From: Acestrorhynchus altus
Taxonomy: Eukaryota > Chordata > Actinopteri > Characiformes > Acestrorhynchidae
Assembly: GCA_034509495.1 (NCBI GenBank)
Contig: CM067508.1
Coordinates: forward strand, 33,641,646 to 33,705,645
Direction: 5' to 3'
DNA: 64,000 nucleotides
The notes under the pieces: generated by a model
What the model was told of the DNA's origin: nothing
Seen by the model: the letters and a program-made list of their open reading frames with translations, nothing else
Databases searched by the model: none
Position numbers and translations under genes: made by a program
Shown here: positions 35,842-49,239 of the stretch, piece after piece
How positions within the stretch are numbered: position 1 is the stretch's first letter
How the letters are laid out: each line of letters begins with the position of its first letter

Positions 35842-37165
35842 TTCAAGAGCAATAACATTTTGTCTGTCTGTCTGACATGGTTTAGTTAAACTGTAAAGCT
35901 TAACTGGAAGCTGAAAAGGCTTCCATTAAGCGTTGACTAGAGACACCATAGTTGTCATAAATGCTGGACTCCGTTTGTCTATTTTTTCTGAGAAATATCA
36001 CTTTAAGAAAACAACCAAAATAAAATTAACTACATAAATTTGCTTTCAGGTGTTCTACAGTGTAACCACAGGGGTTCGTACAGTGCTACACGTTCCATCC
36101 TCCAGTCCATACTGTACAGTAGCTGGTGTATTTGCAGCAATTCAGCTCGGAGGCGTTCAGGAGGCTGAAACCGTTCGCGCTGCACCTCCAGAAATGTCGC
36201 CCAGGTGGTGGTTACATGGTGATTACTTACAAGAGCAGCCATTATAGAAACGTGAAATTGTTGCTTGATAAGAGTTCTGCATTGAACCATTATGACTGCG
36301 TGCGGCGCGCCAGCATCTAATGGTACATTTGTGCAGCTCACACTATGAAATTGAGACATTTCCATAGTGGAGAGTTCATTTTCAACTGTGCTTTCCCACC
36401 CTACGTGTGCCATTATTAATCAAGTCATGTGACGCGAGGTCCAATCATTCAGAGTGGATTACCTCATCTCACATTACCTCATCGATTAATTGCGTTACTT
36501 GAAGATCTCCCAATGTGAGAGTTCCTGGCCAGTTGATTTACTCTCCCCGGTTTGCACTTCGCCAGCTGGTAACCCAGAATCGCTCACAAAGACGAAAACT
36601 CCTCGAGAAGCCAAGAGTAACAGCATCGTCTTCTTAATAGTCTCATAATTCCTCCCTATGGCTCTATTACGTTTGGTGTCTACCACTGCCTCTCTCGCAG
36701 CTTGTTTCTCCCGAAAAGACTGACACTTTGGATAATTGATTCGCCGCTACATTAACTAATGTAACAATCAATTACTCCGACTGTTTTTTGGGGGGGAAAC
36801 AGAGGCATATTAAAGAAGCATTAATGTCAGCGGCTCATAAATAAAATGTTTTGGGTGCAACATGAGCTTAATCTGACTGAGTGCTCCGAGCCATTCCTTT
36901 CCCTCTTTTTCGCCTTCCTCCTCGTCCGAGTGGCTGCTAACTTGGCCAGGCAGCACACTGAAGTGGAAAGTGTTTGTTTCTGGTTCTGTGTTTTCTCTTC
37001 CGTTGTGTCGCATCGCATCCTGCAGCCTGTTAGTGCATGGCTGCGGCGAATGGGAGCTGTAGCGTGCAGCTGCTGGCCTGTAGAGTGGGCAGAGGCTCGG
37101 ACGGGCTCCGGGGCCACTACGTGGGAGTTCGCTCTATACTTCAACATGCATTCAGAGTTAGTGTC
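35842..37165. other. Non-coding DNA with an unassigned minus-strand open frame
   Basis: A 127-codon minus-strand frame (36413-36030) is uninterrupted, but I recognise no family in it. The rest (36420-36840) is repeat-poor and includes ATCAATTACTCCGAC and ACATTAACTAATGTAACAAT, which could be conserved non-coding sequence. No supported exon. Confidence 0.35.

Positions 37166-37207
<42 letters not shown>
37166..37207. repeat. (CA)n microsatellite
   Basis: About 20 CA units. Confidence 0.96.
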
Positions 37208-37208
<1 letters not shown>

Positions 37209-37269
37209 AGAAGATACACTGCAGCATCCCGCTGACGGCTTTGTATCCAAGCTGTTACATCATGACATG

Positions 37270-38118
37270 CACTCTATGGACAAAAGTATTGGGACACCTC
37301 ATTTATCAATGGTATTTGAAGAAGGGTTTGTTCTGCACGATTTTGGAGCATTGCTGCAAGCATTTGATTGCACCAGGAGCTATAATGAGCCGCAGCTGTT
37401 CTCCAAGTCCCCGTCCTAAAGTACTGGATGAAGCACCATCAATCCAGAGAGCACAGTTCCACTGCTCCACTGATCACTGATGAAGGCTTTATAGCCTTCG
37501 AACTGATGCCTGGCAGTAGGAATAGTGCCAATAGAGTCATGTTCATCTACTCTAAAGAGTCATATTCATGATCTCTTGAATAGACAAGCTGAATGTGCAT
37601 CAGTGTCAGCAATGGGTGTCCATTAAAGTAGCTGAAAGCTGCCTTTCATTAAAACTAAACCCCAGAAAACAGCCCCGTAGCATTATCCCTCCTCATCCAA
37701 ACTTTACAGTTGGCACAATGCAGTCCGGTAGGTAACGATCACTTGGCAATAGTATTCGCAGTGGATTTCTAGTAATGAAAGTTAGACACTGACTGTAACA
37801 ATGGCATCTTATTACAGTATGATTCTGGAATTCAATGAGCTCTGTAGAACGACCAGTTCCTTCACAAACGTTTGTAGAGGAAGACTGCATGTCTGGGTGC
37901 TTGATATTATACACCTGTTGCAATGGCACCAAATGAAATATGTTTGTCCATATAGTATTTCTGTGATTCTAGTGCCTTGATTGGGCTTGAGCTGCTTTCT
38001 TCCTCCTGACCAATAACCCTCCATGTCTTTACTCTTGAATTATGTTTTGCTAAGAACTAACCTATGGTGGAAATTCAGTGATTAATAGTTGTGTCCCAAT
38101 ATTTTTGTCCATGTAGTG
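37270..38118 (+). mobile_element. 849-bp element with 28-bp terminal inverted repeats
   Basis: The left terminus CACTCTATGGACAAAAGTAT and the right terminus, in reverse complement CACTACATGGACAAAAATAT, are inverted repeats that continue as TGGGACAC (25 of 28 positions agree). These ends are familiar from a Tc1/mariner-like MITE family common in fishes. No transposase frame is present. The flanks show no clear TA duplication. A truncated relative lies at 39258-39610. Confidence 0.88.
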
Positions 38119-38596
38119 TGCATGTTACTACTTTATCAATGCCTTTTATACTGGCAATCCTGGTGCTGTTAAATATATTACCCCTCAGACAGAGATGGGG
38201 ATGTGTTTTGTTAAAAACCGCAGACGTGAGACGAGCTTTGTTAGTTCGTTGGCATCTTCAAAGGGAATGCTTAATCTCACTTTCGTGGCTCACAAGGTGC
38301 CCTCCAGCTTTTTCCTTATTTCAGACATTCTAGGATTTACTTTGATATATCTAGCTCCATCATTTTTTAAACATCTATATACATGTACTTTTTAATTCTT
38401 GCATTTTTGTTATGCAGGTTCAAAAATACAATATAAAATAAAAAAATATTATATTTTATTATATTTATTTATTTTTATTTTAGCATGCAGATTATTTGCT
38501 TTTTGTCTTTGTGGTCAAAGTTTGATGATTTGTATAATTAACATTTATATATTTACGGTGCTCCGTTCATGGAAAACAGGGGTTTGGTGGTGACCA

Positions 38597-38747
38597 TTTC
38601 CAGTGAAAAGCATGTATCTCCATTTTTATCCATTTTACCTTTTCTCCACAGTGTGAATCAGACAGTGATTCTTAATATTGTATCATGTATCATGAAGAAT
38701 GGACTTCTGTAAAGTCTCCATTTATATGCTTTTCATTGGACAGTGAT
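38597..38747. mobile_element. Short palindromic MITE-like element
   Basis: The left end TTTCCAGTGAAAAGCATGTA and the right end, in reverse complement CATCACTGTCCAATGAAAAG followed by CATATAAATGGA, are imperfect inverted repeats about 150 bases apart. No coding capacity. Confidence 0.5.
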
Positions 38748-39012
38748 GACATGATTTGAGGAGAAGTTGGAAGTCTGTTTAGTAAAAACACCAAGTATGA
38801 TCTCTCCACTACAGTGTAGCTCCTTCCCAAGGTCTAGTCTGCAGCTGAGGAAGGATGGGTCCCCAGTAAGACTGCCCTATGAAGACTCCTTCTTGGTAGC
38901 CTTTTGGTCACGCAGATGAATCAGTCTAAGGAGGATTTGTGGTGACATCACCAGAAAGGTCCTATCTCTTGATGTTTGAATACTTGAATTCAAGAATTTA
39001 ATAGTAATTATA

Positions 39013-39257
39013 CTTTTTTTTTTAACCCACTGGGTTTTGCACACACTGGAATTAATCCTCCGCATTTAATCCATCCACACACAGTGATGCACACATACAC
39101 ACTAATGAATTCACACACCAGGGGGCAGTGAGCACACGGGCCTGATGCAGCCCTATTCACAGCACCCAAGGAGCAGCTGGGCACTTCAGTCACGTCCTGC
39201 CAGTTCAGGGATTCAAACTGGCGACCTTTCAGTCACAGGTTCAACTCCTCAACTCAT
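39013..39257 (-). mobile_element. tRNA-derived SINE, antisense
   Basis: Read on the minus strand it starts with a tRNA-like head (GAGTTGAACCTGTGAC as A-box region; AGTTTGAATCC as B box at 39219-39209), then AACTGGCAGGACGTGACTG, GCACTGCCCCCTGG-type sequence (seen as CACTGCCCCCTGGTGTGTGA), ATGGATTAAATGCGGAGGAT, and an A-rich tail (T run at 39013-39023). This is a near-complete copy of a SINE type widespread in otophysan fishes. Confidence 0.8.
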
Positions 39258-39610
39258 CTCAGAAGTACTGGATGGAGCTCCATCATTCCAGAGAACACAG
39301 TTCGACTGCTTCATAGCTCAACACTGGGGGTCTTTACACCCCTCTAACCCATGCCTGGTACTAGGAATAGTGCCAATTGTTTCATGCTTATCCACTCTAG
39401 ATATATATTCTATTGGAAGTGCTTCTCTCTGTGGAATAGACAGAGGCCAACCCCTGAAAAACACCCCTGTAGCATCATCCCTCCTCAGCCAAACTTTACT
39501 GTTGACACAATGCTGTCAGGTAGTTAAATAGTTCCATATCCACTGGGTTAATATTTAATGAGAAAGAAATTTTACAAGCTGAATGTAACAGTGGCAACGT
39601 TGCTAGAAAG
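39258..39610 (+). mobile_element. Truncated relative of the 849-bp TIR element
   Basis: Blocks shared with 37420-37740 appear in the same order: AGTACTGGATG, CCAGAGA(G/A)CACAGTTC, TAGGAATAGTGCCAAT, AATAGACA, CTGTAGCATCATCCCTCCTC versus CCGTAGCATTATCCCTCCTC, and CCAAACTTTAC. Both termini are missing. Its left edge coincides with the SINE. Confidence 0.75.
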
Positions 39611-40287
39611 GTCCCACCACTTGCAACTGAGCTGTGAAACTTGTGAGAGGACAATTTTAAACAAACTCTGCTTTTGATTTATGTGGTTAACCACAGATCA
39701 CATGGTACATAAATCAGTTGCAACCTCCAAATCACTCAGGATATAGGTTGCATTTCTCCGATGTCTACAAAGGATCCTTGACCTACGTTGTCTGCAGCCT
39801 GGGCTTAGGAAAGCTGCTTGTATGTCTATATAAAAGATGATTTGCTATTAACAGACTCATAGACTGAGTTATAGGTGTTACTGCTGGAATACTGCGTTTG
39901 AGAGGCTTTCTCAAGGCTTTGCTGAACAATATTCTTTTTATGGGCCAGCACACGGAATTTCAAATGTCCACATGGCATTGTTCCTCACTGTGCTGCCTCA
40001 GCTGAAAATCAGGCTTCGACTACAGTCAGTATCATTTCTGTCCTTCCAGAAAATCCTTTTCTTATTCCTCCGTAGTTCACGGAGGACGCTTCGGAAGCTA
40101 GTTATCATGCAGTGCTGACTTCTCTACTCGTGTTGTGTTGGCCAAAGTTGAGTGGACAAGCATGGAGGGAGTAGATGAGGCTGGCTCGATAACAGTTTAC
40201 AAATAACATCAAATGAAAGAATGAACAAATCAATAAATCAGTAGATCAGGGGGTAGGCCTTTATTTTTGAAATTCTGTGTGGCTCCT

Positions 40288-40290
<3 letters not shown>
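39611..40290. other. Non-coding DNA, no gene seen
   Basis: No repeat family or exon recognised. Confidence 0.45.

Positions 40291-40352
<62 letters not shown>
40291..40352. repeat. (CT)n microsatellite
   Basis: About 29 CT units. Confidence 0.97.
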
Positions 40353-41014
40353 TCCTCTCTCCCCCTCCAGTACGGAGCAGAAATCCCAAATTATCCAGGG
40401 GTTTACGGGGCACAGTGCCCTGGAGCCCCTCACCCCATAGCGGAGGTAACGTATTCAGTGGCCTGGGGCAAGAGCTGTGGAGAGTGCGGCTGGCTGCATA
40501 CTGATGCCTGAGCAGGGGAGGCAGTAATTGGTGCAGCCGAGGAGAGGGGAGAGGAGGGCACAGCATTGCGAGATGATGCCTTTGTTTCTCTGCCTGTCTG
40601 ACGCCCAGACTCCTCCTCCTCCTGCCATCATCATCCCCCCTTTCACACACACACCTCTCCTTCACACTCAAACTACTTGCTAATTGGTCTCTTGCTGCCT
40701 GCCTAAAGACCCGTGGACATTCCACTATCTTTTTTTTTCCTGCAGTAATGTGTGTTATTACATCTCAGTTGACGTTGTGGAGCGCTAGGTATTCAGTTCC
40801 AGTGGGTTGCTGATGGTAGTGCTCACTGCAAAGCAACGGTTTATAATTAGATCATGCGGCTGTATAAATACCAAATTTCTACATAAACGACAAAATGCAT
40901 TAACAGCTTTACCAGAATTACCAGCACTGTTCACATTCCTTCCATTTGGTGAAATTAGTCACTATTACAGGGATTTAGAGAATTCTCCACTTTGGAAGGG
41001 ATTTCTAGACTGAA

Positions 41015-44000
41015 AATGGGGAATTTGTCTATTGTACTATAAAGTATATACTAATCTTAATAGTGTGGGTTTATCAGCTTAGTACACTAATACTATAAGA
41101 TATAGACTATATACTAATCTTAATAGTGTGGTTTATATAAGTTAGTACACTAATACTATAAGATATAGACTATATACTAATATTGTTATGTGGGTTTACT
41201 GTGTTGTACACTAATACTATAAGATATAGACTATATAATAATCTTAATAGTGGTTTATCAGGTTAGGCACACTCAATACTATAAGCATAGACTATATACT
41301 AATCTTAATAGTGTGGCTCTGTGGTTAGTACATCAATACTATAAGATATAGACTATATACTAATCTTAATAGTGTGTGTTTATCAGGTTAGTGCCACCAA
41401 TACTATAAGATATAGACTATATACCAATCTTAATAGTGTGGCTTATCAGCTTAGCACACTAATACTATAAGATATAGACTACATACTAATCTAATAGTGT
41501 GTGTTTCATTTTCAGGTTAGTACACTAATATTTATAAAAGCATAGACTATATACTAATCTTAATAGTGTGGGCTTATCAGGTTAGTACACTAATATCATA
41601 AGATATAACTATATAATAACTTTGAATAGTGTAATATCAGGTTAGTACACTAATACTATAAGTATAGACTATATACTAATCTTACAGTGTGGTTTGGGGG
41701 GGTTAGGGTACACTAATACTATAAGATATGACTATATACCAATCTTAATAGTGTGTGTGTTTATCAGGTTAGTACACTAATACTATAAGATATAGACCAT
41801 ATAAATTAATCTTAATAGTGGGTTTCTTTTCAGGTTAGTACACTAATACTATAAGATATAGACTATATACTAATCTTAATAATGTGGGTTTATCAGGTTA
41901 GTACACTAATACTATAAGATATAGACTATATACTGATCTTAATAGTGTGTGTTTATCAGGTTAGTACACTAATACTATAAGATATAGACTATATACTAAT
42001 CTTAATAGTGTGTGTTTATCAGGTTAGTACACTAATACTATAAGATATAGGGACTATATAGTTTCAATCTTAATAGTGTGCGCTTATCAGGTTAGTATTA
42101 ATTAATACCATAAGATATAGACTATATACTAATCTTAATAGTGTGGGTTTATCAGGTTAGTACACTAATACTATAAGATATAGATTATATACTAATCTTA
42201 ATAGTGTGGGTTTATCAGGTTAGTACACTAATACTATAAGATATAGACTATATAATAATCTTAATAATGTGTGTTTATCAGGTTAGTACACCAATACTAT
42301 AAGATATAGACTATATAATTAACTTACAGTGTGTGTTTATCAGGTTAGTACACTAATAATTATAAAGATATAGATTCTATATAATTAATCTTAATAGTGT
42401 GGGTTTATCAGGTTAGTACACTAATACTATAAGATATAGACTATATACTAATCTTATTAGTGTGGGTTTACTTCTGTATATACACTAATACTATAAGATA
42501 TAGATTAGTATACTAACTTTTAATATAGTTTATCAGGTTAGTACTAATTACTATAAAGATATAGACTATATACTAATCTTAATAATGCAGTTTACTGTGT
42601 TATACACTAATACCATAAGATATAGACTATATACTAACTAATAGTGTGTCATATATTAGTAATACTCAATACTATAAGATATAGACTATATACTAATCTT
42701 AATAATGTGGGTTTATCAGGTTAGTACACTAATACTATAAATATAGACTATATACTAATCTTAATAATGTGGGTTTATCAGGTTAGTACACTAATACTAT
42801 AAATATAGACTATATACTAATCTTAATAATGTGTGTTTATCAGGTTAGTACACTAATACTATAAGATATAGACTATATACTAATATTAATATGTGTAACA
42901 TCAGGTTAGTACACTAATACTATAAGATATGACTATATACTCAATCTTACAATGTGGGCTTCATCAGTTAGCACTAATACTATAAATATAGACTATATAC
43001 TAATCTTACTGAATGTGTGTTTATTTGTGTTATAGCACTCAATACTATAAGATATGACTATATACTAATCTTAATAGTGTGGGTTTATCAGGTTAGTACA
43101 CTAACACTATAAGATATAGACTATATACTAATCTTAATAGTGTGTTTATCAGGTTAGTACACTAATACTATAAGATATAGACTATATACTTCAATCTTAT
43201 TAGTGTGGCTCATTTGTATTAGTACACTAATACTATAAGATATAGACTATATAATAATCTTAATAGTGTGTGTTTATCAGGTTAGTACACTAATACTATA
43301 AGATATAGACTATATACTAATCTTAATAGTGTGTATTTATCAGGTTAGTACACTAATACTATAAGATATAGACTATATACTAATCTTGTTAGTATGGGCT
43401 TATCAGGTTAGTACACTAATACCATAAGATATAGACTATATACCAATCTTACAGTGGGCGATTGTGGTTAGCACATCACCACTATAAGATATAGATACTA
43501 TATACTAATCTTAATAGTGTGCTCTATCAGGTTAGTACACACTAATACTATAATGATATAGACTATATACTAATTTTAATAGTGTAGGCTCTCAGGTTAG
43601 TACACTAATACTATGTAAGATAGGACTATATACTAATCTTAATAGTGGGTTTATCAGTTAGTACACCAATACTATAAGATGGCAGACTAGTATACTCAAT
43701 CTTAATAGTGTGGTTTATCAGGTTATACACTCAATACTATATAGACTATATACTAATCTTAATAGTGTGGGTTTATCAGGTTAGTACACTAATACTATAA
43801 GATATAGACTATATAATAATCTTAATAGTGTGTGTTTATCAGGTTAATACACTAATACTATAAGATATAGACTATATACTAATCTTTTACAGTGTGGGTC
43901 ACTGTGTTAGTACACTAATACTATAAAGATATAGACTATATACTAATCTTAATAGTGTGGGTTTATCAGGTTAGTACACTAATACTATAAGATATAGACT

Positions 44001-46803
44001 ACATACTAATCTTAATAGTGTGGGTTTATTTCAGGGTTAGTACACTAATACTAGTGGGTATATAGACTATATACTAATCTTAATAGTGTGGGTTTATCAG
44101 GTTAGTACACTAATACTATAAGATATGTGACTATATACTAATCTTAATAGTGTGGATTTATCGTTAGTAGACTAATAATATAAGATATAGACTATATAAT
44201 AATCTTAGTTAGTGTGTGTTTACTGTGTGTGTTAATACACTAATACTATAAGATATAGGGACTATATACTAATCTTTTAATAGTGTGGGCTTATCAGGTT
44301 ATAATAATTAATACTATAAGATATAGACTATACTAATCTTAATAGTGTAGGTTTCAGGTTAGTACACTAATAATTATAAGATATAGACTATACTAATCTT
44401 AAGCAGTGTAGGTTTCAGGTTAGTATTAATTAATACTATAAGATATGGAATTATATACTAATCTTGAATAGTGTGGGTTTATATTTGTGTTAGTACACTA
44501 AATACTATAAGATATAGACTATATACTAATATTAGCGAAAAATGGGTTTATCAGGTTAGTACACTAATACTATAAGTATAGGACTATATACTAATCTTAA
44601 GAGTGTGTGTTTATCAGGTTAGCAGCACTCAATACTATAAGATATAGACTCATATACTAATCTTAATAGTGTGTGTTTATCAGGTTGAAATAATTACTGT
44701 AAAGTATAGACTATATACTAATCTTAATAGTGTGTGTTTATCAGGTTAGTACACTAATACTATAAGATATGTATTCATATAACAATTAATCTTAATAGTG
44801 TGGTTTACTCAGGTTATACACCAACACTATAAGATATAGACTATATACTAATATTAATAGTGTGGGTTTATCAGGTTAGTACACTAATACTATAAGCTAT
44901 AGACTATATACTAATCTTAATAGTGTGTGTTTAACAGGTTAGTACACTAATACTATAAGATATAGACTATATACTAATCTTAATAGTGTGGGTTTATCAG
45001 GTTAGTACACTAATACTATAAAGTATAGACTATATACTAATCTTAATAGTGTGTTTATCAGGTTAGTACACTAATACTATAAGATATAGACTATATACTA
45101 ACCTTAATAGTGTGGGTTTATCAGGTTAGTACACTAATACTATAAGATATAGACTATATACTAATCTTAATAGTGTGTGTTTATCAGGTTATAATTAATA
45201 CTATAAGATATGACTATATACTAACTTAATAGTGTGGGTTTATTTGTGTTAGTGCCACTAATACTATAAGATATAGACTATATAATTAACATTAATAGCA
45301 AAATGCTTATCAGGTTAGTACACCTTCAATACTATAAGATATAGACTATATACTAATCTTAATAGTGTGGGTTTATCAGCGGTACACTAATACTATAAGA
45401 CACTATATACTAATCTTAATAGTGTGTGTTTATCAGGTTAGTACACTAATACTATAAAGTATAGACTATATACTTATCTTAATAGTGTGTGTTTATCAGG
45501 TTAGTACACTAATACTATAAGATATAGACTATATACTAATCTTAATAGTGGTTTGATTAGGTTAGTACACTAATACTTCATAAGATATACTGCATAATCT
45601 TAATAGTGTGTGTTTATCAGGTTAGTACACTAATACTATAAGATATAGACTATATACTAATCTTGAATATGTGTGTTTATCAGTTAGTACACTAATACTA
45701 TGGGTGATTTAGACTATATACTTCAATCTTTTAAGAAATGTGACTTTATCAGCAAGTACACTAACACTATAAGACTTAGACTATATACTAACATTACAGT
45801 GTGTTTATCAGGTTAGTACACTAATACTATAAAAGTATAGACTATATACTAATCTTAATAGTGTGTGTTTATCAGGTTAGTACACTAATACTATAAGATA
45901 TAGACTATATACTGATCTTAATAGTGTGTGTTTATCAGGTTATACACTACTATAAGATATAGACTATATAATTAATCTTTTAATAGTGTGTGTTTATCAG
46001 GTTAGTACACTAATACTATAAGATATAGACTATATACTAATCTTAATAGTGTGCGTTTATCAGGTTAGTACACTAATACTATAAATACAGACTATATACT
46101 AATCTTAATAGTGTGTGTTTATCAGGTTAGTACACTAATACTATAAATATAGACTATATACTAATCTTAATAGTGTGGATTTATCAGGTTAGTACACTAA
46201 TACTATAAGATTTAGACTATATACTAATATTAATAGTGTGTTTATCAGGTTAGTACACTAATACTATAAAAGTTATAGACTATATACTAATCTTACAGTG
46301 TGTTTACTGTATGCTATACACTCAATACCAGGTGATATAGACTATATACTAATCTTTATTAGTGTGGCTTCATCAGTTAGTACACTAACATTATGTACAT
46401 AGACTATATACTAATCTTAACAGTGTGTGTTTATCAGGTTAAAACACTCAATACTATAAGGTTTTAGACTATATACTAATCTAATAGAAAGGGTTTATCA
46501 GGTTAGTACACTAATACTATAAGATATAGACTATATACTAATCTTAATAGTGTGGGTTTATCAGGTTAGTACACTAATACTATAAGATTTAGACTATATA
46601 CTCTTAATAGTGTGTGTTTATCAGGTTAGTACACTAATACTATAAGATATAGACTATATACTAATCTTAATAGTGTGCGTTTATCAGGTTAGTACACTAA
46701 TACTATAAATACAGACTATATACTAATCTTAATAGTGTGTGTTTATCAGGTTAGTACACTAATACTATAAATATAGACTATATACTAATCTTAATAGGTG
46801 GAT
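41015..46803 (+). repeat. 63-bp satellite array, about 90 copies
   Basis: A single unit is repeated head to tail for about 5.8 kb. The consensus, cut in pieces, is TTAGTACACTAATACTATAA, GATATAGACTATATACTAAT, CTTAATAGTGTGGGTTTATC, AGG (63 bases). Spacing is exact between perfect units (for example TATCAGG at 41891 and at 41954). The unit is about 70 percent AT, carries TAA/TAG stops in the frames I checked, and holds an ACACTA...TAGTGT dyad with a TATAGACTATA core that could form a hairpin. Variants at one position (GTGGG/GTGTG before TTTATC) alternate irregularly. Many units carry 1-2 base indels. No gene is inside it. The flanks are unique sequence. Confidence 0.97.
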
Positions 46804-47889
46804 TCACTGTTTTACCAGAAGTTGTACACACAAGTTGAAGAAGCAAAGCAAAATAAGGGGTGTTGTTGATCGAGTGTTTATATGCTTTCAATTGGCACTA
46901 AGTCGACATCGGTTCTTGCAATAAGTCAAAGATCCCTTTGTTGTAGGGAAGAGTTTTTGCAAAGTATAGAAGTAAACCAGTTTTGTTTCTCCAGGCTGTA
47001 TCATCTTTGATTTGTAAACAACCCGTGCTCTCTTCAACTTTACATATCATCCTCAACTTTTCCAAAACTACTGTGTGACATTTTGGTGCGATATGATTTC
47101 GACTCATGGAGCCTATGGAGCTGTGTTGCTGGTTGAAGTTCTAGCAGAGTGGTCAGTGGGGAAACGTGACCACGTGGGCCTCTCCCTGCTGTCATAGCTA
47201 AAGAGCAGAATCTAATGCAGGCTTCAGTCGCTGGCTAATTGGGCCCTGGTGGCTGACATCGCAGACTCCACGAGTAAAACAAACAGTGTTTTAGCATCTC
47301 CGCCACTGGGTGCTTTAAGCCATGATCATAGAGCAAAGTGGTTACACCGCAAGACCATATCTAATTAATCTGAGTCGGGAGCTTTTTCATGCAATTACAG
47401 CCTGAACCCCCCCCCCTTCTTTCCATCAGTGGTATGTTCATTTAGGATGTGCTTTGGATCTAGGGAAGAGTTCACGTGGGCCGTAATTAGCAGGTCTTGT
47501 TAATGAGAGTGATGGAGGCTAACTAGGCCCCGAGCATGCCTGAATTATCAGTGGCGACAGATGATAACCGCTCTGATCCTCTGAATGCGAGTCTGACTCT
47601 TGATTCCGTAACGTAATGTAATGACAAACCGGACTGTAATGAAGAGCATTAGTAATACGGTTACATCTCGAAACGCTGACAGTCACTGTTAGAGAAGAAA
47701 CAGCAGGTGTGCATGGGCCATATTGGGCCGCTTTGGGCTCCACTGGCAGGGGGTCAGAAGGTCCTGCCGCACGGAGTGTATATCCACATCAAATGTTTAG
47801 AAAAGTAGATTCTAACATATGGTGGTGGTGTTTGCAAGCACATGTATAAGCATGTGTATGGACACAGCATGTGTGTTTGCAGGTGTGTT
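46804..47889. other. Non-coding DNA, single-copy texture
   Basis: From 47100 to 47780 the sequence is repeat-free with CpG sites and words like CTAATTAATCTGAG and GTAATTAGCAGG. It may include conserved non-coding sequence. No exon supported. Confidence 0.4.
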
Positions 47890-47917
47890 TTGTGTGTGTG
47901 TGTGTGTGTGTGTGTGC
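47890..47917. repeat. (GT)n microsatellite
   Basis: About 13 GT units. Confidence 0.93.
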
Positions 47918-48341
47918 ACTCATTTCTTCTAGAGAATAGGCTGAGGGAATTTCAAACACGCTGCTACATATGCATATGCTAATGCATGTTTGCATACCAT
48001 TTGCCCTAGGCTGTATGTTATGAAGTGGGCTTATGATGGAGGTTTAACTCTCTTGCCTCTTTGAAATTCTCCGCAGATCAAAACGTATCAGGGCCTGATT
48101 GTCATTTCACGGCCCCTCCTCAGTCCTCTATCTGCTCCTCTAACTACTATCGTCATGATTTCACTTTGTAATTTTTCCTTTTTTTCCTTTTTTCGGCTGT
48201 TGCTCATTCCCGGTGACTGGCTATACATATTCATCCGCGTACTATAGAACGTGTCAAATAGAGGTGTCCTAATTGTGTCCTTGATGAAAGGCCATTAATA
48301 TTGAACACTTCTCCAGTCACCCACTCACTGTGGAAAATTTC

Positions 48342-48342
48342 G

Positions 48343-48410
<68 letters not shown>
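48342..48410. repeat. (GT)n microsatellite
   Basis: About 33 GT units. Confidence 0.97.
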
Positions 48411-48411
<1 letters not shown>

Positions 48412-49239
48412 AATCTCTCTCTATGAGACAAAAAGCAGCTCTGTGCTCATCTCTAATGATACCTGAATCCCAGGGGTGAGAGTGGGGACTGAGAGTGGCT
48501 CAGGCAGATTCATCAAACCAAATATTGTGCTCCGGCCTCAGGAGGCTGTGAGTCGCACTGCGTTATATCACTGTTAATTAAAATGAAATATGCTATTAAA
48601 TTATACTGTGTATTGTTGCCTGACGGAGTGCACGCACGCTAAACGCCAACCATTGAGGCAACAATTGATAGTTAACAAAGGTTTCGCATTCTTTCCCCCC
48701 CACCTGTGTTTCTATCCCCGTATCAGTGCTGTTGCTGCTCATAAAAAGACTCTCAAGGTGAGCTTCCGCAAGGCAGCTTGTCTGAAGATAAAAAAAAAAA
48801 AATAGAAGAATATTTCCGACTTTTTTTTCCCGCCCCGTTTGTTATTCCCAGTCATTGAGACAGAATTTTCCTATTAGCATTCTTTAACATATTTCCCTGC
48901 ACTGATAAAGCAGGACAAGAGAGAGAAAGCCACATTCCCTTGCTGCTTCTTATCAGCCCACCGAGCTTGTCTGGCACGGCCATTTGGACGGGGTGACATT
49001 GTTTCCGTGGCGGTCAGTCGCTCTCCTCTGCCTCCTTTCATCTAAAGCCTGGCCTTTCCTGCTCCTGGAGCCGAGCCTGTCACGGCTGCACCTGTAAATG
49101 CAGGGACCTCTCGGCCCAGGCCACTCACACACCTGCCCGCCCTCACACAGGCACAATGTGCAATTCCTGGCCTTTCCCGATGTCTAGCCTCCCACCCACC
49201 CCTTGAGACTGGCCACCATCCCAGCTGTTCATTTCATTC

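Noticed and set aside
40261..40725. 154-codon minus-strand frame
   Set aside because: A large part is the CT microsatellite read as Arg-Glu. The remainder has no motif or splice support.
41015..46803. Tandem array considered as CRISPR
   Set aside because: Units are contiguous with no unique spacers, the host is a vertebrate, and the whole unit repeats.
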